From Afipia birgiae 34632 (lineage in GTDB: Bacteria > Pseudomonadota > Alphaproteobacteria > Rhizobiales > Xanthobacteraceae): a DNA stretch of 64,000 nt. The notes under the pieces are model-generated. The model was not told the origin of the DNA, ran no database searches, and saw only the letters and a program-made list of their open reading frames with translations. Made by a program: the position numbers and the translations under genes. How positions within the stretch are numbered: the stretch's first letter is position 1; every line of letters begins with the position of its first letter. Shown in pieces: positions 24,212 through 32,737 of this stretch. The stretch spans positions 703,212-767,211 of the forward strand of contig NZ_HG326653.1 of NCBI RefSeq assembly GCF_000308295.2, given 5' to 3'.

Positions 24212-24910
24212 CTAAATGACTGTTATTTCATCGCGATTCAGGGTTTGCGCGGTCAGGGCCGGCAGATCGCGCATATCGTCGATGACGATTGTGGCGCCGG
24301 CCGCGCGCAACCGGTCGGCGTCCCCGGGGCGGCAGTGGCTGCCGCCGGTAAATCCGATCACGGCCATGCCGGCGGCACGCGCGCCGGTGACGCCCGGAAC
24401 GCTGTCCTCGATGACGAGGCATCGCGCCGGTGGCGTGTTCATCTGCGCGGCGGCGAACAGAAACAGGTCAGGTGCGGGTTTGCCGCGCTCGACCTGCATC
24501 GCCGAAAACAGGTTGGGCGCGAAGTAGTCGATCAGTTCGGTGGTGCCGAGGCTGCTGCGAATGCGCGTCGGCGTACCTGACGACGCCACGCAGGTCCGCT
24601 GCGACAATCTGCCGAGCGTCTCGGCGATGTGCGGAACGGGTGTGAGTTTTTCGCCGAACACCCGATCGATGGTCGCCCGCAGTTGTACGGTATAGGTGTC
24701 GGGCAGAACGCGACCGAGTTCGCTTTCGACCTCAAGCCGTGCTTCGCGCGCCGAACGCCCGAGGAAACGCTCATGCACCTGCGCGGCGGTGATCGTGTAG
24801 CCGTACTCCGTCAACACTTCGGCATGAACGACGCATGCGAGCGCCTCGCTGTCGACAAGGACGCCATCGCAATCGAAGATGATGAGGTCGTAAGGGGACG
24901 AAGTGCTCAA
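24212..24910 (-). CDS. HAD-superfamily phosphatase (subfamily IA)
   Basis: A 232-residue hydrolase with all four HAD motifs: FDCDGVLVDSE (nucleophile Asp and acid Asp), the Ser in VASSGTPTR, the Lys in GKPAPDLF, and IEDSVPGVTG. The helical cap follows motif I, as in beta-phosphoglucomutase- and phosphoglycolate-phosphatase-like enzymes; the substrate cannot be assigned. No ATG precedes motif I. A TTG at 24910, overlapping the fur stop as TTGA, is the most likely start, and another TTG lies at 24937. Translation therefore appears coupled to fur. Confidence 0.88.
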   Translation of the reverse strand: MSTSSPYDLIIFDCDGVLVDSEALACVVHAEVLTEYGYTITAAQVHERFLGRSAREARLEVESELGRVLPDTYTVQLRATIDRVFGEKLTPVPHIAETLGRLSQRTCVASSGTPTRIRSSLGTTELIDYFAPNLFSAMQVERGKPAPDLFLFAAAQMNTPPARCLVIEDSVPGVTGARAAGMAVIGFTGGSHCRPGDADRLRAAGATIVIDDMRDLPALTAQTLNRDEITVI

Positions 24911-25356
24911 GTCTTGTCGTCGTCCAGCGGCACGCAATAGAGCTCGAGCCGGTGATCGACCAGCTTGTAGCCGAGCTTGCGCGCGATTTCGGTCTGGAGC
25001 TTTTCGATTTCCTCGGAGGTGAATTCGATCACCTTGCCGTCGCGCAGATTGATGAGATGGTCGTGATGACTCTCGGGCACCTGCTCGTAGCGGGCGCGGC
25101 CCTCGCGGAAATCGTGACGCTCGATGATACCGGCGTCCTCGAACAGCTTCACTGTGCGGTAGACCGTCGAGATCGAGATTTTGTCATCGACCGCGACGCA
25201 GCGCCGGTACAGCTCCTCGACGTCGGGATGGTCCACGGCTTCTGCCAGCACGCGCGCGATGACGCGGCGCTGCTCGGTCATGCGCATGCCGGCTGCCGCG
25301 CAGCGTTTCTCGATATCCGTATGCTTGCCGGGAGGCATGGATTTGAGGGCCGTCAT
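24907..25356 (-). CDS. fur: Fur-family metal-responsive regulator (Fur/Mur type)
   Basis: A 149-residue winged-helix repressor. The DNA-binding domain spans about 15-90 (RMTEQRRVIARVLAEA, SISTVYRTVKLFEDAG), and the dimerisation domain contains the HHDHLINLRDGKVIEF metal site. The C-terminal CxxC zinc motif of E. coli Fur is absent, as in rhizobial Fur/Mur proteins, and the heme regulatory motif of Irr is not present. In Bradyrhizobium the homologue responds to iron or manganese. The upstream region contains two bulged palindromes, the nearest 21 nt before the ATG. The ribosome site is weak. Confidence 0.9.
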   Translation of the reverse strand: MTALKSMPPGKHTDIEKRCAAAGMRMTEQRRVIARVLAEAVDHPDVEELYRRCVAVDDKISISTVYRTVKLFEDAGIIERHDFREGRARYEQVPESHHDHLINLRDGKVIEFTSEEIEKLQTEIARKLGYKLVDHRLELYCVPLDDDKT

Positions 25357-25377
25357 GGTGTTGGTTCCAGTGGGTAC

Positions 25378-25453
25378 CTAGTGTCCTGAATCCGAAGTTC
25401 GCCTGCTTTTGCGGCGCGTTCCATAGCGAACTTCGGATTCAAAAGGACACTAG
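25378..25453 (-). repeat. Bulged palindromic element, copy 1 (upstream of fur)
   Basis: Arms 25378-25402 and 25426-25453 pair over 25 bp. A 3-nt bulge (TTT on the minus strand) sits 10 bp from the open end and the loop is 23 nt. Read on the minus strand it matches copy 2 in arrangement, bulge and much of the loop. It lies 21 nt upstream of the fur start. Confidence 0.85.
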
Positions 25454-25464
25454 AAATTATTATT

Positions 25465-25541
25465 CTGGTGTGGTTTTGGTTCGCAAGTCCGCAAATGGAC
25501 GTGCTGAGAAAAGGTTGCGGACTTGCGAACCACCACACCAG
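25465..25541 (+). repeat. Bulged palindromic element, copy 2
   Basis: Arms 25465-25494 and 25515-25541 pair over 27 bp. A TTT bulge sits 10 bp from the open end and the loop is 20 nt. It is in opposite orientation to copy 1 and 11 nt from it. Stem differences from copy 1 are matched on both arms. Confidence 0.85.
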
Positions 25542-25564
25542 CGTGTTTTGCCACCGCAGGGAGC

Positions 25565-26071
25565 TTACGACAAGTCTCGTTGCATCACGACAGCGTTCAA
25601 TTGTTCGCCGCTGGCGTCCTTGTAGTACCGTTCGCGGCGGCCAACGACGCGAAATCCGGCGCGTTCATAAAGAGCGCGGGCAGGACGGTTGTTTTCCTCG
25701 ACTTCGAGAAATACGGTTTTCAGGCCGAGCCCCGCGAGATGTCCAAGATGCGTGCGCAGCAGATCGCGCGAGAAGCCCTGCCCGCGATGCTTCTGGGCAA
25801 CGGCAACCGACAGGATCTCCGCTTCATCCGCTGCGGTGCGCGACACAATAAAGCCGATGGTGGATCCGCCGAGTCGCAGACGATGCGCGAGTGCGTTGCG
25901 CTCGATCAGAATCTGTTCGAATTCGTCCGTACCCCAGCCGCGATGAAACGAGGCACGGTGCAGTTGCGACAGCCGCGGCGCATCGCGCAGGTTCGCGGGT
26001 TCGACCGTGGCATCGGGCCGCTTGAAAAGTTGCGGAAACAAGCTGGCGAGAAATGCGGGGAGGCGTGACAT
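25565..26071 (-). CDS. rimI: Ribosomal-protein-alanine N-acetyltransferase RimI-like
   Basis: A 168-residue GNAT-fold acetyltransferase. The start at ATG 26071 is 2 nt after the tsaB stop; the longer open frame to 26254 is in tsaB and is not coding in this frame. Acetyl-CoA is bound by the motif HRGQGFSRDLL after the beta4 strand AEILSVAVAQ. ENNRPARALYERAGFRVVGRR is the C-terminal RimI-type segment. RimI acetylates the N-terminal Ala of ribosomal protein S18 in E. coli, and tsaB-rimI is a conserved pair. The first 40 residues are more variable. Confidence 0.9.
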   Translation of the reverse strand: MSRLPAFLASLFPQLFKRPDATVEPANLRDAPRLSQLHRASFHRGWGTDEFEQILIERNALAHRLRLGGSTIGFIVSRTAADEAEILSVAVAQKHRGQGFSRDLLRTHLGHLAGLGLKTVFLEVEENNRPARALYERAGFRVVGRRERYYKDASGEQLNAVVMQRDLS

Positions 26072-26073
26072 GG

Positions 26074-26763
26074 CTATGAACGAGCGTCGGGCAGGGAGAA
26101 GCCGGCCTTCGGCTTGGCATCGGGCAGCCGTAAATAGAAGGGCTTGGCTGGAGCGGCATCCGGCTCGGTGGCGGCTCCGATCCGTGCGACCCATGCGATA
26201 TCGGGACCAGGCCTGGGATCGACCAGGGATGGCGCCGGAACGTTGCGCGGCCATCGATCCGCAAGGATGCGCGCGGCATTGCCGACCATGCGCAGCGCGC
26301 CGAAACGCGAAGCCACGAAGGTGTCTTCGATCGGAACGACGGCTGGCCGCATCAGGGCGGCGCCGTTGCCGGCGACGACCTGAAAATAAACATGGTCGTG
26401 CCGGGCATCGATCGCAGCGACAATCGGCTGGTCTTGTTGCTCGGCGACCAGCGGCGCGACATAGGCCGACAGGGTGGTGAGGCCGATCACAGGCTTGTCG
26501 GCGGCGAGGCCGATGCCGCGTGCCGCGGAGATGCCGACGCGCAATCCCGTAAAGCTGCCGGGTCCCGTGGTGACGGCGACGCGGTCAAGGTCGAGATAAC
26601 GCAGGCCAGAGGTTTTCATAACGCGCGCGATCAGCGGCATCAGCGCCTCGGCATGGCCGCGCTTCATCTCCAGCGTTTCATGCGCGATCATGGTCCGTGC
26701 GCCGGCATCCAGGACGGCGGCGGCGCAATAATCCAGCGCGGTATCAATGGCAAGAACGATCAT
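26074..26763 (-). CDS. tsaB: tRNA threonylcarbamoyladenosine biosynthesis protein TsaB
   Basis: Partner and scaffold of TsaD in making t6A37 of tRNA. The 229-residue ASKHA-fold protein begins MIVLAIDTALDYCAAAV and has the characteristic TTGPGSFTGLRVG loop (about residues 65-77) and RGIGLAADKPVIGL. It is usual for TsaB to lack a full active site of its own. Immediately followed by rimI. Confidence 0.95.
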   Translation of the reverse strand: MIVLAIDTALDYCAAAVLDAGARTMIAHETLEMKRGHAEALMPLIARVMKTSGLRYLDLDRVAVTTGPGSFTGLRVGISAARGIGLAADKPVIGLTTLSAYVAPLVAEQQDQPIVAAIDARHDHVYFQVVAGNGAALMRPAVVPIEDTFVASRFGALRMVGNAARILADRWPRNVPAPSLVDPRPGPDIAWVARIGAATEPDAAPAKPFYLRLPDAKPKAGFSLPDARS

Positions 26764-26887
26764 GGACGTGATCTAGCACCGTTGGAGGTTTCCAAGAAAT
26801 GCCCAAGAACGCCAACTGGATGCAAACACCCTGCCATCGCCAGGGTTGTCCCGGTGACCCGGTTGGGAGGATACCGTGTCCAAGAAT

Positions 26888-26919
26888 CGTCATGGCCGGG
26901 ACGAAGCCCGGCCATGACG
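26888..26919. repeat. REP-like palindrome
   Basis: A perfect 13-bp inverted repeat (26888-26900 with 26907-26919) with a 6-nt loop between nfuA and tsaB. Its CGTCATGGCCGGG arm closely resembles the element at 9434-9522. No T run follows, so a repeat is more likely than a classical terminator, though it could stall RNA decay. Confidence 0.75.
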
Positions 26920-26948
26920 TAACATGGAATAAATCTGAACTCAGCCGG

Positions 26949-27515
26949 TCACATCGGCCGGACTTCGACAACGTCCGGAATGAAGTGCTTCAGCAGGTTC
27001 TGAATGCCATGCTTCAGCGTCGCGGTCGATGACGGGCAGCCGGCGCAGGAGCCCTTCATATCGAGATAGACGATGCCGTCCTTGAAGCCCCGGAAGGTGA
27101 TGTCGCCGCCGTCACCGGCGACTGCCGGGCGGATACGCGTCTCGAGCAGGTCCTTGATGATCGCGACCGTCTCGGTGTCGGCTTCGCTGAAGAATTCTTC
27201 AGCATGTGGTGCGTCGCCGTCTGCCACCTGGCCGTCGGCGAGCAGTGGCGCGCCGGACATGTAGTGCTCCATGATGACGCCAAGGATCGCCGGCTTGAGG
27301 TGCTGCCAGTCGCTGTCGTCCTTGGTGACGGTCACAAAATCGGAGCCGTAAAACACCCCGGTGACGCCTGGCACGGCGAACAGACGTTCGGCCAGCGGAG
27401 AGCGGGTGGCGGAATCACGGTCGGTAAATTCCATGGTGCCGGTGTCGAGCACGGCACGGCCGGGAATGAACTTCAGGGTGGCGGGGTTGGGGGTCGCTTC
27501 GGTCTGGATAAACAT
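26949..27515 (-). CDS. nfuA: NifU-like Fe-S scaffold/carrier protein (NfuA-type)
   Basis: Carries or delivers 4Fe-4S clusters to apoproteins. The 188-residue protein joins an N-terminal Nfu domain (MFIQTEATPNPATLKFIPG onward, about 1-88) to a C-terminal NifU domain (about 110-185), whose cluster motif is GSCAGCPSS with both cysteines present. RPAVAGDGGDI is the standard start of the NifU domain. Start at ATG 27515 with a GGAGA site. Neither nif nor suf genes are nearby. Confidence 0.95.
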   Translation of the reverse strand: MFIQTEATPNPATLKFIPGRAVLDTGTMEFTDRDSATRSPLAERLFAVPGVTGVFYGSDFVTVTKDDSDWQHLKPAILGVIMEHYMSGAPLLADGQVADGDAPHAEEFFSEADTETVAIIKDLLETRIRPAVAGDGGDITFRGFKDGIVYLDMKGSCAGCPSSTATLKHGIQNLLKHFIPDVVEVRPM

Positions 27516-27637
27516 CGAAATCTCCGGCGCATCGCCGGTTCAAGGCCGGCGCGAACGGGTTAAGTGAGGGGTTCCCTATAGCACAGATGGCGGCTGAAAA
27601 AGCCCGATCAAGGGCGCATGGCGGGTGTCCGCCGCCT

Positions 27638-28132
27638 TTATGACAGCGCGTCGAGGTCGCTGTCGCTGAGATTGCCGGGCACCACGGTGATAGGGATTGG
27701 AAATGTCCCGGCGGTTTTCGCCAGAATGGTGATGATCGGGCCCGGCCCTTCGGCGCCGGCGCTCGCCGCCAGAACGAGCATCGCAATGTCGACGTCCCTG
27801 TCGATGACGTCGAGAATCTGCTCGCCGGGATCGCCCTCGCGGATCACCCGTTCCGGGGTGATGGCTGCGATACCGTTGGCGCGGCCCGAGGCGCGGTCGA
27901 GCGCCGCATTCGCGATCTCCTCGGCCTCCGCGCGCATGATGTCGGCCACGCCGAGCCATTGCTGGTTGCGGTCCCCGGTGTCGATAACACGCAGCATCAC
28001 CACGCCACCGCCGACGCGGACCGCCCAGCGGCTTGCGTAATACACCGCGCGGTCGCCCTCTGCGGTGTCGTCAACGACGACAAGACATTTCGGCTTGTGG
28101 CCCTGCTCGTAACTTCGTCGTTGGCTGCTCAT
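27638..28132 (-). CDS. Universal stress protein (UspA family)
   Basis: A 164-residue cytosolic protein with a single Usp fold: LVVVDDTAEGDRAVYYASRW at the N-terminus binds nucleotide or forms the dimer core, and the conserved C-terminal strand is PIPITVVPGNL. The ATP-binding G-x2-G-x9-G loop is not clearly present (ASAGAEGPGP occupies that site), so ATP binding is uncertain. I choose the ATG at 28132; the frame is open upstream to 28318 but that part has no Usp similarity. Confidence 0.85.
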   Translation of the reverse strand: MSSQRRSYEQGHKPKCLVVVDDTAEGDRAVYYASRWAVRVGGGVVMLRVIDTGDRNQQWLGVADIMRAEAEEIANAALDRASGRANGIAAITPERVIREGDPGEQILDVIDRDVDIAMLVLAASAGAEGPGPIITILAKTAGTFPIPITVVPGNLSDSDLDALS

Positions 28133-28333
28133 GCATGTCCCGGATGATGAACCGGCATCATGCTGCCATGCGCGAGGGCGCGCCGACAAGGTGAGAAGAG
28201 GCTTGACGGAACTTGATTCGCGAATTCGTGAAGCCAAAAAATGTGAGTTTGCCGGGACATAGGCAAGCGGAAGAGACACCGTCCTTCGAACGGGTATGTC
28301 CGGCCATAACGACAACATGGAGTTGAAACGGTA

Positions 28334-29371
28334 TTACTTTTTGCGGATGAAACCGACGATGTCCTTCACCGCATTCATGGTTTCCGCTGCAGTGACGCGC
28401 GCACGATCGGCGCCGTCGGCCAGCACCGCGTCCACATAGGCGGCGTCCTGCGTCAGTTTCTTCATTTCCGCGCCGATCGGCCCGAGTTTGGAGACCGCAA
28501 GATCGACCAGTGTCGACTTGAAGCCGGAGAACTGTCCGCCGCCGAATTCCCGCAGCACGTCCGTTCGCGGCTGTCCTGACAATGCCGCATAGATGCCAAC
28601 CAGATTGTCGGCTTCGGGACGGTTCTTCAGGCCTTCTTCCTCGCTCGGCAACGGTTCCGGATCGGTTTTCGCCTTGCGGACCTTCTGCGCAATGCTGTCG
28701 GCGTCGTCGGTGAGGTTGATGCGCGAGTAATCGGAGGGATCCGATTTCGACATCTTCTTGGTGCCGTCGCGCAGCGACATCACGCGGGTGGCGGGGCCGG
28801 TGATCAGCGGCTCCGGCATCGGGAAGAACTTCTCGCCGAAATTGTGCGCGCGGATCGAGTCGGAAAAGTCGTTGTTGAATTTCTGAGCGATGTCGCGCGC
28901 CAGTTCGAGATGCTGCTTCTGGTCTTCGCCGACCGGCACATGGGTGGCGCGATAGACGAGAATGTCTGCAGCCATCAGGTTCGGATAGGCGTAGAGACCG
29001 ACCGATGCGTTCTCGCGGTCCTTGCCGGCCTTTTCCTTGAACTGGGTCATGCGGTTCAGCCATCCGAGCCGCGCCACGCAGTTGAACACCCATGCGAGTT
29101 CAGCGTGTTCGGAGACCTGGCTCTGGTTGAACACGATGTGCTTCTTCGGATCGATGCCGCTGGCGATGAAGGCTGCGGTGACCTCGCGGATCGTGCGCGT
29201 CAGTTCGGCGGGATCCTGCCAGACGGTGATGGCATGCAGGTCCACCACGCAGTAGATGCAGTTGTGGGTGTCCTGGAGTTTGACGAAGTTGACGATCGCG
29301 CCGAGATAGTTGCCGAGGTGCAGATTGCCCGTCGGCTGGACGCCTGAAAAAACCAGTTCTTTTGCAGCCAT
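28334..29371 (-). CDS. trpS: Tryptophanyl-tRNA synthetase
   Basis: Class I aminoacyl-tRNA synthetase charging tRNA-Trp. The 345-residue protein shows the HIGH-like motif in [16 protein letters not shown] (residues 10-25) and the KMSKS loop in [12 protein letters not shown] (near residue 190). The [16 protein letters not shown] segment is typical of bacterial TrpRS. It follows murJ on the same strand with a 63-nt gap. Confidence 0.97.
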   Translation of the reverse strand: MAAKELVFSGVQPTGNLHLGNYLGAIVNFVKLQDTHNCIYCVVDLHAITVWQDPAELTRTIREVTAAFIASGIDPKKHIVFNQSQVSEHAELAWVFNCVARLGWLNRMTQFKEKAGKDRENASVGLYAYPNLMAADILVYRATHVPVGEDQKQHLELARDIAQKFNNDFSDSIRAHNFGEKFFPMPEPLITGPATRVMSLRDGTKKMSKSDPSDYSRINLTDDADSIAQKVRKAKTDPEPLPSEEEGLKNRPEADNLVGIYAALSGQPRTDVLREFGGGQFSGFKSTLVDLAVSKLGPIGAEMKKLTQDAAYVDAVLADGADRARVTAAETMNAVKDIVGFIRKK

Positions 29372-29434
29372 TTTACAATTCCCGTGCCGTCGTCCGGCAG
29401 CCGTTTTATCTGCGCGTCTTTAGCCGTGCCGGCG

Positions 29435-30991
29435 CTACTCGCGCAAGCCGCCATCGCGCAAATTGCTGATGGCTTCGCCCCAGCTCACCACGCCGAACAG
29501 GTCCAGCAGCAGGCCGTAGAACGACACGCCGGCCGCCACCAGCCCGCCGAGAATGGTGATCTGGGCCGGAAAGCCTGCCGTGGCCGTCACCGGGGACACG
29601 AAGGATTCTGCGACGAAAAGCATCGCGCCCATCGCCGCCGCGCACATCGCGATGCGCGGCAGCCGCCGCCGCGCGGTGGCGTCGATGGAAAAGCCGAAGG
29701 TCGCCGCGCCGCGCCAGGCCAGCACGGCGGCGCAGAACCATGCGCCGAGCGAGATGCTGGCGGCGACGCCGCTCGCGCCATAGGCGTGCCCGAAGAACAA
29801 TCCGCAGACCACCGCCGTTGCGATGCCGAGCAGTGTTGCAGCCAGTGGCGTTTTGGTGTCCTCGCGCGCGAAAAACGCCGGCGCCAGCACCTTGACCAGA
29901 ACGTGCGCGGGCAGGCCGAGCGCAAGAATCGACAGCGCCTGCGCGGTGGCAGCGGTATCCGCCGGCGTGAATGCGCCACGCTCGAACAGCACGCGGATGA
30001 TCGGCTCGCTGAGCAGGATCAGGCCGAGCGTCGCCGGCAAGACCAGCGCAGTCGCGAGTTCAGCCCCGCGGGATTCTGCCTGCATCAGAGCCTGGCGGTC
30101 ACCGTTGCGGATGGCGCGGGTGAGTTCCGGCACCAGCACCGTGCCCATCGCCACGCCGACCATGCCGAGCGGTAATTCGATCAGGCGATTGGCGAAATAC
30201 AGCCACGACACTGCGGCGGGCGTGCTTGAGGCGATGATGGCGCCGCCGACGATCAGGAATTGCGGGCCGGCGTTGGCAACCATGCCGGGAATGCCCTTGC
30301 GCAGAAACCCGCGAATTTGCGGGTCGAATGAAATCCGGACCGGCGTGGCGATGCCGTCGCGCCACGGCCTGCGCTGAATCAGGATCAGCATTTGCAGGCA
30401 GCCGGCGACGCCGACCGCGCCGGCGATAACGGTCGCCGAGAACAAGGGCTCGTGCCGCCAGACCAGCAGCACGACCAGCACGACGATCATGGTGATGTTG
30501 AACAACACAGGCGAAAATGCGGTGAGCATGAAACGGTGTTCGGCGTTCAGGACGCCGATCATCACGATGGAGGGGCCGACGAATGCGAAATAGGGCATCA
30601 TCAGCCGTGCGTCGTTGATAGCGAATTGTAAGGTCTCGCGGCCGACAAATCCCGGCGCCAGCACTGCGATGACGAGCGGCATCAGCAATGTCAGTACAAG
30701 CGCAATGCCGATCAGAATGAGACTGACGCTGCCGAGCACACGTCCGGCGAAGGCTGCGGCGGCGGCCGCGCCTTCGGATTCCCGCACGCGCAGATAATGC
30801 GGCACCAGCGCGGCGTTCAGTGCGCCCTCGGTGAAGGAGCGGCGCGTCACATTGATGAACTGGAAGGCGACCAGAAACGCGTCCGCGATCGGACCGGCTC
30901 CGAGCAGCGCCGCGATCAGGGCGTCGCGCAAGAACCCCAGCGTTCGCGACGCCAGCGTTCCGGTCGAGACTGTGAGGATGTGACGGATCAT
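29435..30991 (-). CDS. murJ: Lipid II flippase MurJ
   Basis: Moves lipid II across the inner membrane for peptidoglycan synthesis. The 518-residue MviN-type protein has about 13-14 transmembrane segments. The N-terminus (MIRHILTVSTGTLASRTLGF) and RRSFTEGALNAALVPHY are signature MurJ segments, and RLIELPLGMVGVAMGTVLVP is the conserved motif of the second half. Upstream of trpS; the divergent PfkB kinase gene begins 126 nt away. Confidence 0.96.
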   Translation of the reverse strand: MIRHILTVSTGTLASRTLGFLRDALIAALLGAGPIADAFLVAFQFINVTRRSFTEGALNAALVPHYLRVRESEGAAAAAAFAGRVLGSVSLILIGIALVLTLLMPLVIAVLAPGFVGRETLQFAINDARLMMPYFAFVGPSIVMIGVLNAEHRFMLTAFSPVLFNITMIVVLVVLLVWRHEPLFSATVIAGAVGVAGCLQMLILIQRRPWRDGIATPVRISFDPQIRGFLRKGIPGMVANAGPQFLIVGGAIIASSTPAAVSWLYFANRLIELPLGMVGVAMGTVLVPELTRAIRNGDRQALMQAESRGAELATALVLPATLGLILLSEPIIRVLFERGAFTPADTAATAQALSILALGLPAHVLVKVLAPAFFAREDTKTPLAATLLGIATAVVCGLFFGHAYGASGVAASISLGAWFCAAVLAWRGAATFGFSIDATARRRLPRIAMCAAAMGAMLFVAESFVSPVTATAGFPAQITILGGLVAAGVSFYGLLLDLFGVVSWGEAISNLRDGGLRE

Positions 30992-31117
30992 CGAACTATT
31001 CTGCGGATCACATGCTTGCTGGCGGGCTCATTGTCGTGATAGGTCGCCGGACCTTCATGGCCCCATGAACTACCAGCTTTTGCCGGTTCCGGCCCCCGCC
31101 CAGCAGGATTATCATTA

Positions 31118-32119
31118 ATGACCGCAGCGACATACGACGTTCTCGGAATCGGCAATGCCATCTTCGATATTCTGGTGCAGACCGACGACGCCTTTCTCGG
31201 TCAGCACGGCATGGCCAAGGGCTCGATGGCTTTGATCGACGAGGCGCGCGCTGCCGCGATTTATGAGGCCATGGGCCCGGCCATCGAGATGTCCGGCGGC
31301 TCGGCGGCGAACACCATTTTCGGCGTGGCGGGTTTTGGCGCGAAGGCGGCGTATGTAGGCAAAATCAAGGACGACCAGATCGGCCGCATGTACAGTCACG
31401 ACATCCGCGCGGCGAACGTTGCGTTCACGACGACGGCCGCGACCGATGGCCCTGCGACGGGATGCTCCTACATTCTGGTGACGCCGGACGGCGAGCGCAC
31501 CATGAACACCTATCTGGGCGCGGCGCAGGATCTGTCGCCCGCCGATATCGATCCGGCGCAGATCGCGGCCTCCTCGATCGTCTATCTCGAAGGTTATCTG
31601 TGGGATCCGGCCAACGCGAAAGAGGCTTTTCTCAAAGCTTCCAAAATCGCTCACGACAACAATCGCAGCGTGGCGCTGACGCTGTCCGATGCATTTTGCG
31701 TCGGCCGTTACCGCGACGAATTCCTCGATCTGATCCGGACCAAGACGGTTGATCTGGTCTTCGCCAACGAGGCCGAACTGACCTCGCTCTATCAAACGGA
31801 TGATTTCGACAAGGCGCTGGCGCAATTGCGCGGCGATGCTCAACTCGCTGTGGTCACCCGCAGCGAAAAAGGCTGCGTGGTCGCTGCGAAGGACAAGGTG
31901 ACGCCGGTTCCGGCATTTCCGGTGAAGCAGGTGGTGGACACCACGGGCGCGGGCGATCTGTTCGCGGCCGGATTCCTGTTCGGCATCGTGCGCGGTTTGA
32001 GCCATGAGCAGTGCGGACGGCTTGGCGCGCTCGCCGCCGCGGAGGTGATCCAGCACATCGGCGCGCGGCCGCAGGCGTCCCTCAAGACTCTGGCACAGGC
32101 GGCGGGCCTGCCGGTCTAG
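31118..32119 (+). CDS. PfkB-family kinase, probably adenosine kinase
   Basis: A 333-residue ribokinase-fold sugar or nucleoside kinase. The N-terminal signature LGIGNAIFDILVQTDDAFL and SGGSAANTIFGVAGFGAKAA, plus the C-terminal DTTGAGDLFAAGFLFG with the catalytic Asp, define PfkB. Such 330-residue proteins in Rhizobiales are usually called adenosine kinase; inosine-guanosine or fructose kinase activity cannot be ruled out. The gene stands alone, divergent from murJ. A weak inverted repeat (32127-32133 with 32159-32165) follows the stop. Confidence 0.88.
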   Translation: MTAATYDVLGIGNAIFDILVQTDDAFLGQHGMAKGSMALIDEARAAAIYEAMGPAIEMSGGSAANTIFGVAGFGAKAAYVGKIKDDQIGRMYSHDIRAANVAFTTTAATDGPATGCSYILVTPDGERTMNTYLGAAQDLSPADIDPAQIAASSIVYLEGYLWDPANAKEAFLKASKIAHDNNRSVALTLSDAFCVGRYRDEFLDLIRTKTVDLVFANEAELTSLYQTDDFDKALAQLRGDAQLAVVTRSEKGCVVAAKDKVTPVPAFPVKQVVDTTGAGDLFAAGFLFGIVRGLSHEQCGRLGALAAAEVIQHIGARPQASLKTLAQAAGLPV

Positions 32120-32220
32120 AACGACGGCCAGGTCATATCCTCTGTGCTGATCAGCCGTCCTGGCCGGGGCTGCCACGATGCGCCAATCGTTCACGATCGG
32201 GTGACCTACCGTTAACCGCG

Positions 32221-32284
32221 ATGGTTCTTGAAGCCGTCGTCCCCTGCATCCATATGGGGGATGGCGCTTTTTGGCTGGAACCAT
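32221..32284 (+). other. Possible structured RNA segment
   Basis: Between the kinase gene and the 109-residue hypothetical gene. Arms 32221-32227 with 32278-32284 (7 bp) and 32232-32235 with 32273-32276 (4 bp) enclose a further C-rich/G-rich pair (about 32241-32250). The fold is modest and unnamed, and could be a leader structure. Confidence 0.3.
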
Positions 32285-32376
32285 TTGCCAGCCGTGTTCG
32301 TTGGAGTTTTTCCCGCTGTGCGGGCAACGAGTGACCACGTGTAGGAGTACCGCGCACCGCGCGGCGGAAGGACACC

Positions 32377-32706
32377 ATGATTACGACCTGGAGCGAGTGG
32401 AAACATTATCCGAAGGCCGTTCGGGGCGAGAGACTGGAAGCGCCGATCGGACCGGGAATCTTCGAGGTCAGGCACGCATCGTCCGGTGCGCTGTTCGCAT
32501 TCGAGGCGACCGACAACATCGCTCATGCGCTGTCGTCCATTACCTCGGGACCCAAATCTTTCGCCTCGTGGTTCGGCAAGCGCGATCCGGTGACGTCGCT
32601 CGACCTTGAGTACCGCACCTTCGCAACGTCGACCCGTGAGGAGGCCAAGGTTGCCGCGGAGCGCATGCTCGGCCGCCGCGAAGCGTATTTGAGCCACGTG
32701 GCCTGA
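32377..32706 (+). CDS. Hypothetical protein, 109 residues
   Basis: A small soluble protein with no signal peptide, membrane segment or motif I recognise. It begins MITTWSEWKHYPKAVRG and is predicted alpha/beta with an aromatic centre (SGPKSFASWFGKRDPV) and a C-terminal helix with charged residues. A very good ribosome site (GGAAGGA) precedes the ATG, and codon use matches neighbours, so it is likely expressed. It ends 31 nt before the convergent SulP gene. Confidence 0.75.
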   Translation: MITTWSEWKHYPKAVRGERLEAPIGPGIFEVRHASSGALFAFEATDNIAHALSSITSGPKSFASWFGKRDPVTSLDLEYRTFATSTREEAKVAAERMLGRREAYLSHVA

Positions 32707-32737
32707 TCTTGCGGCGGCTCGATTCAGAGCTGCTGCG

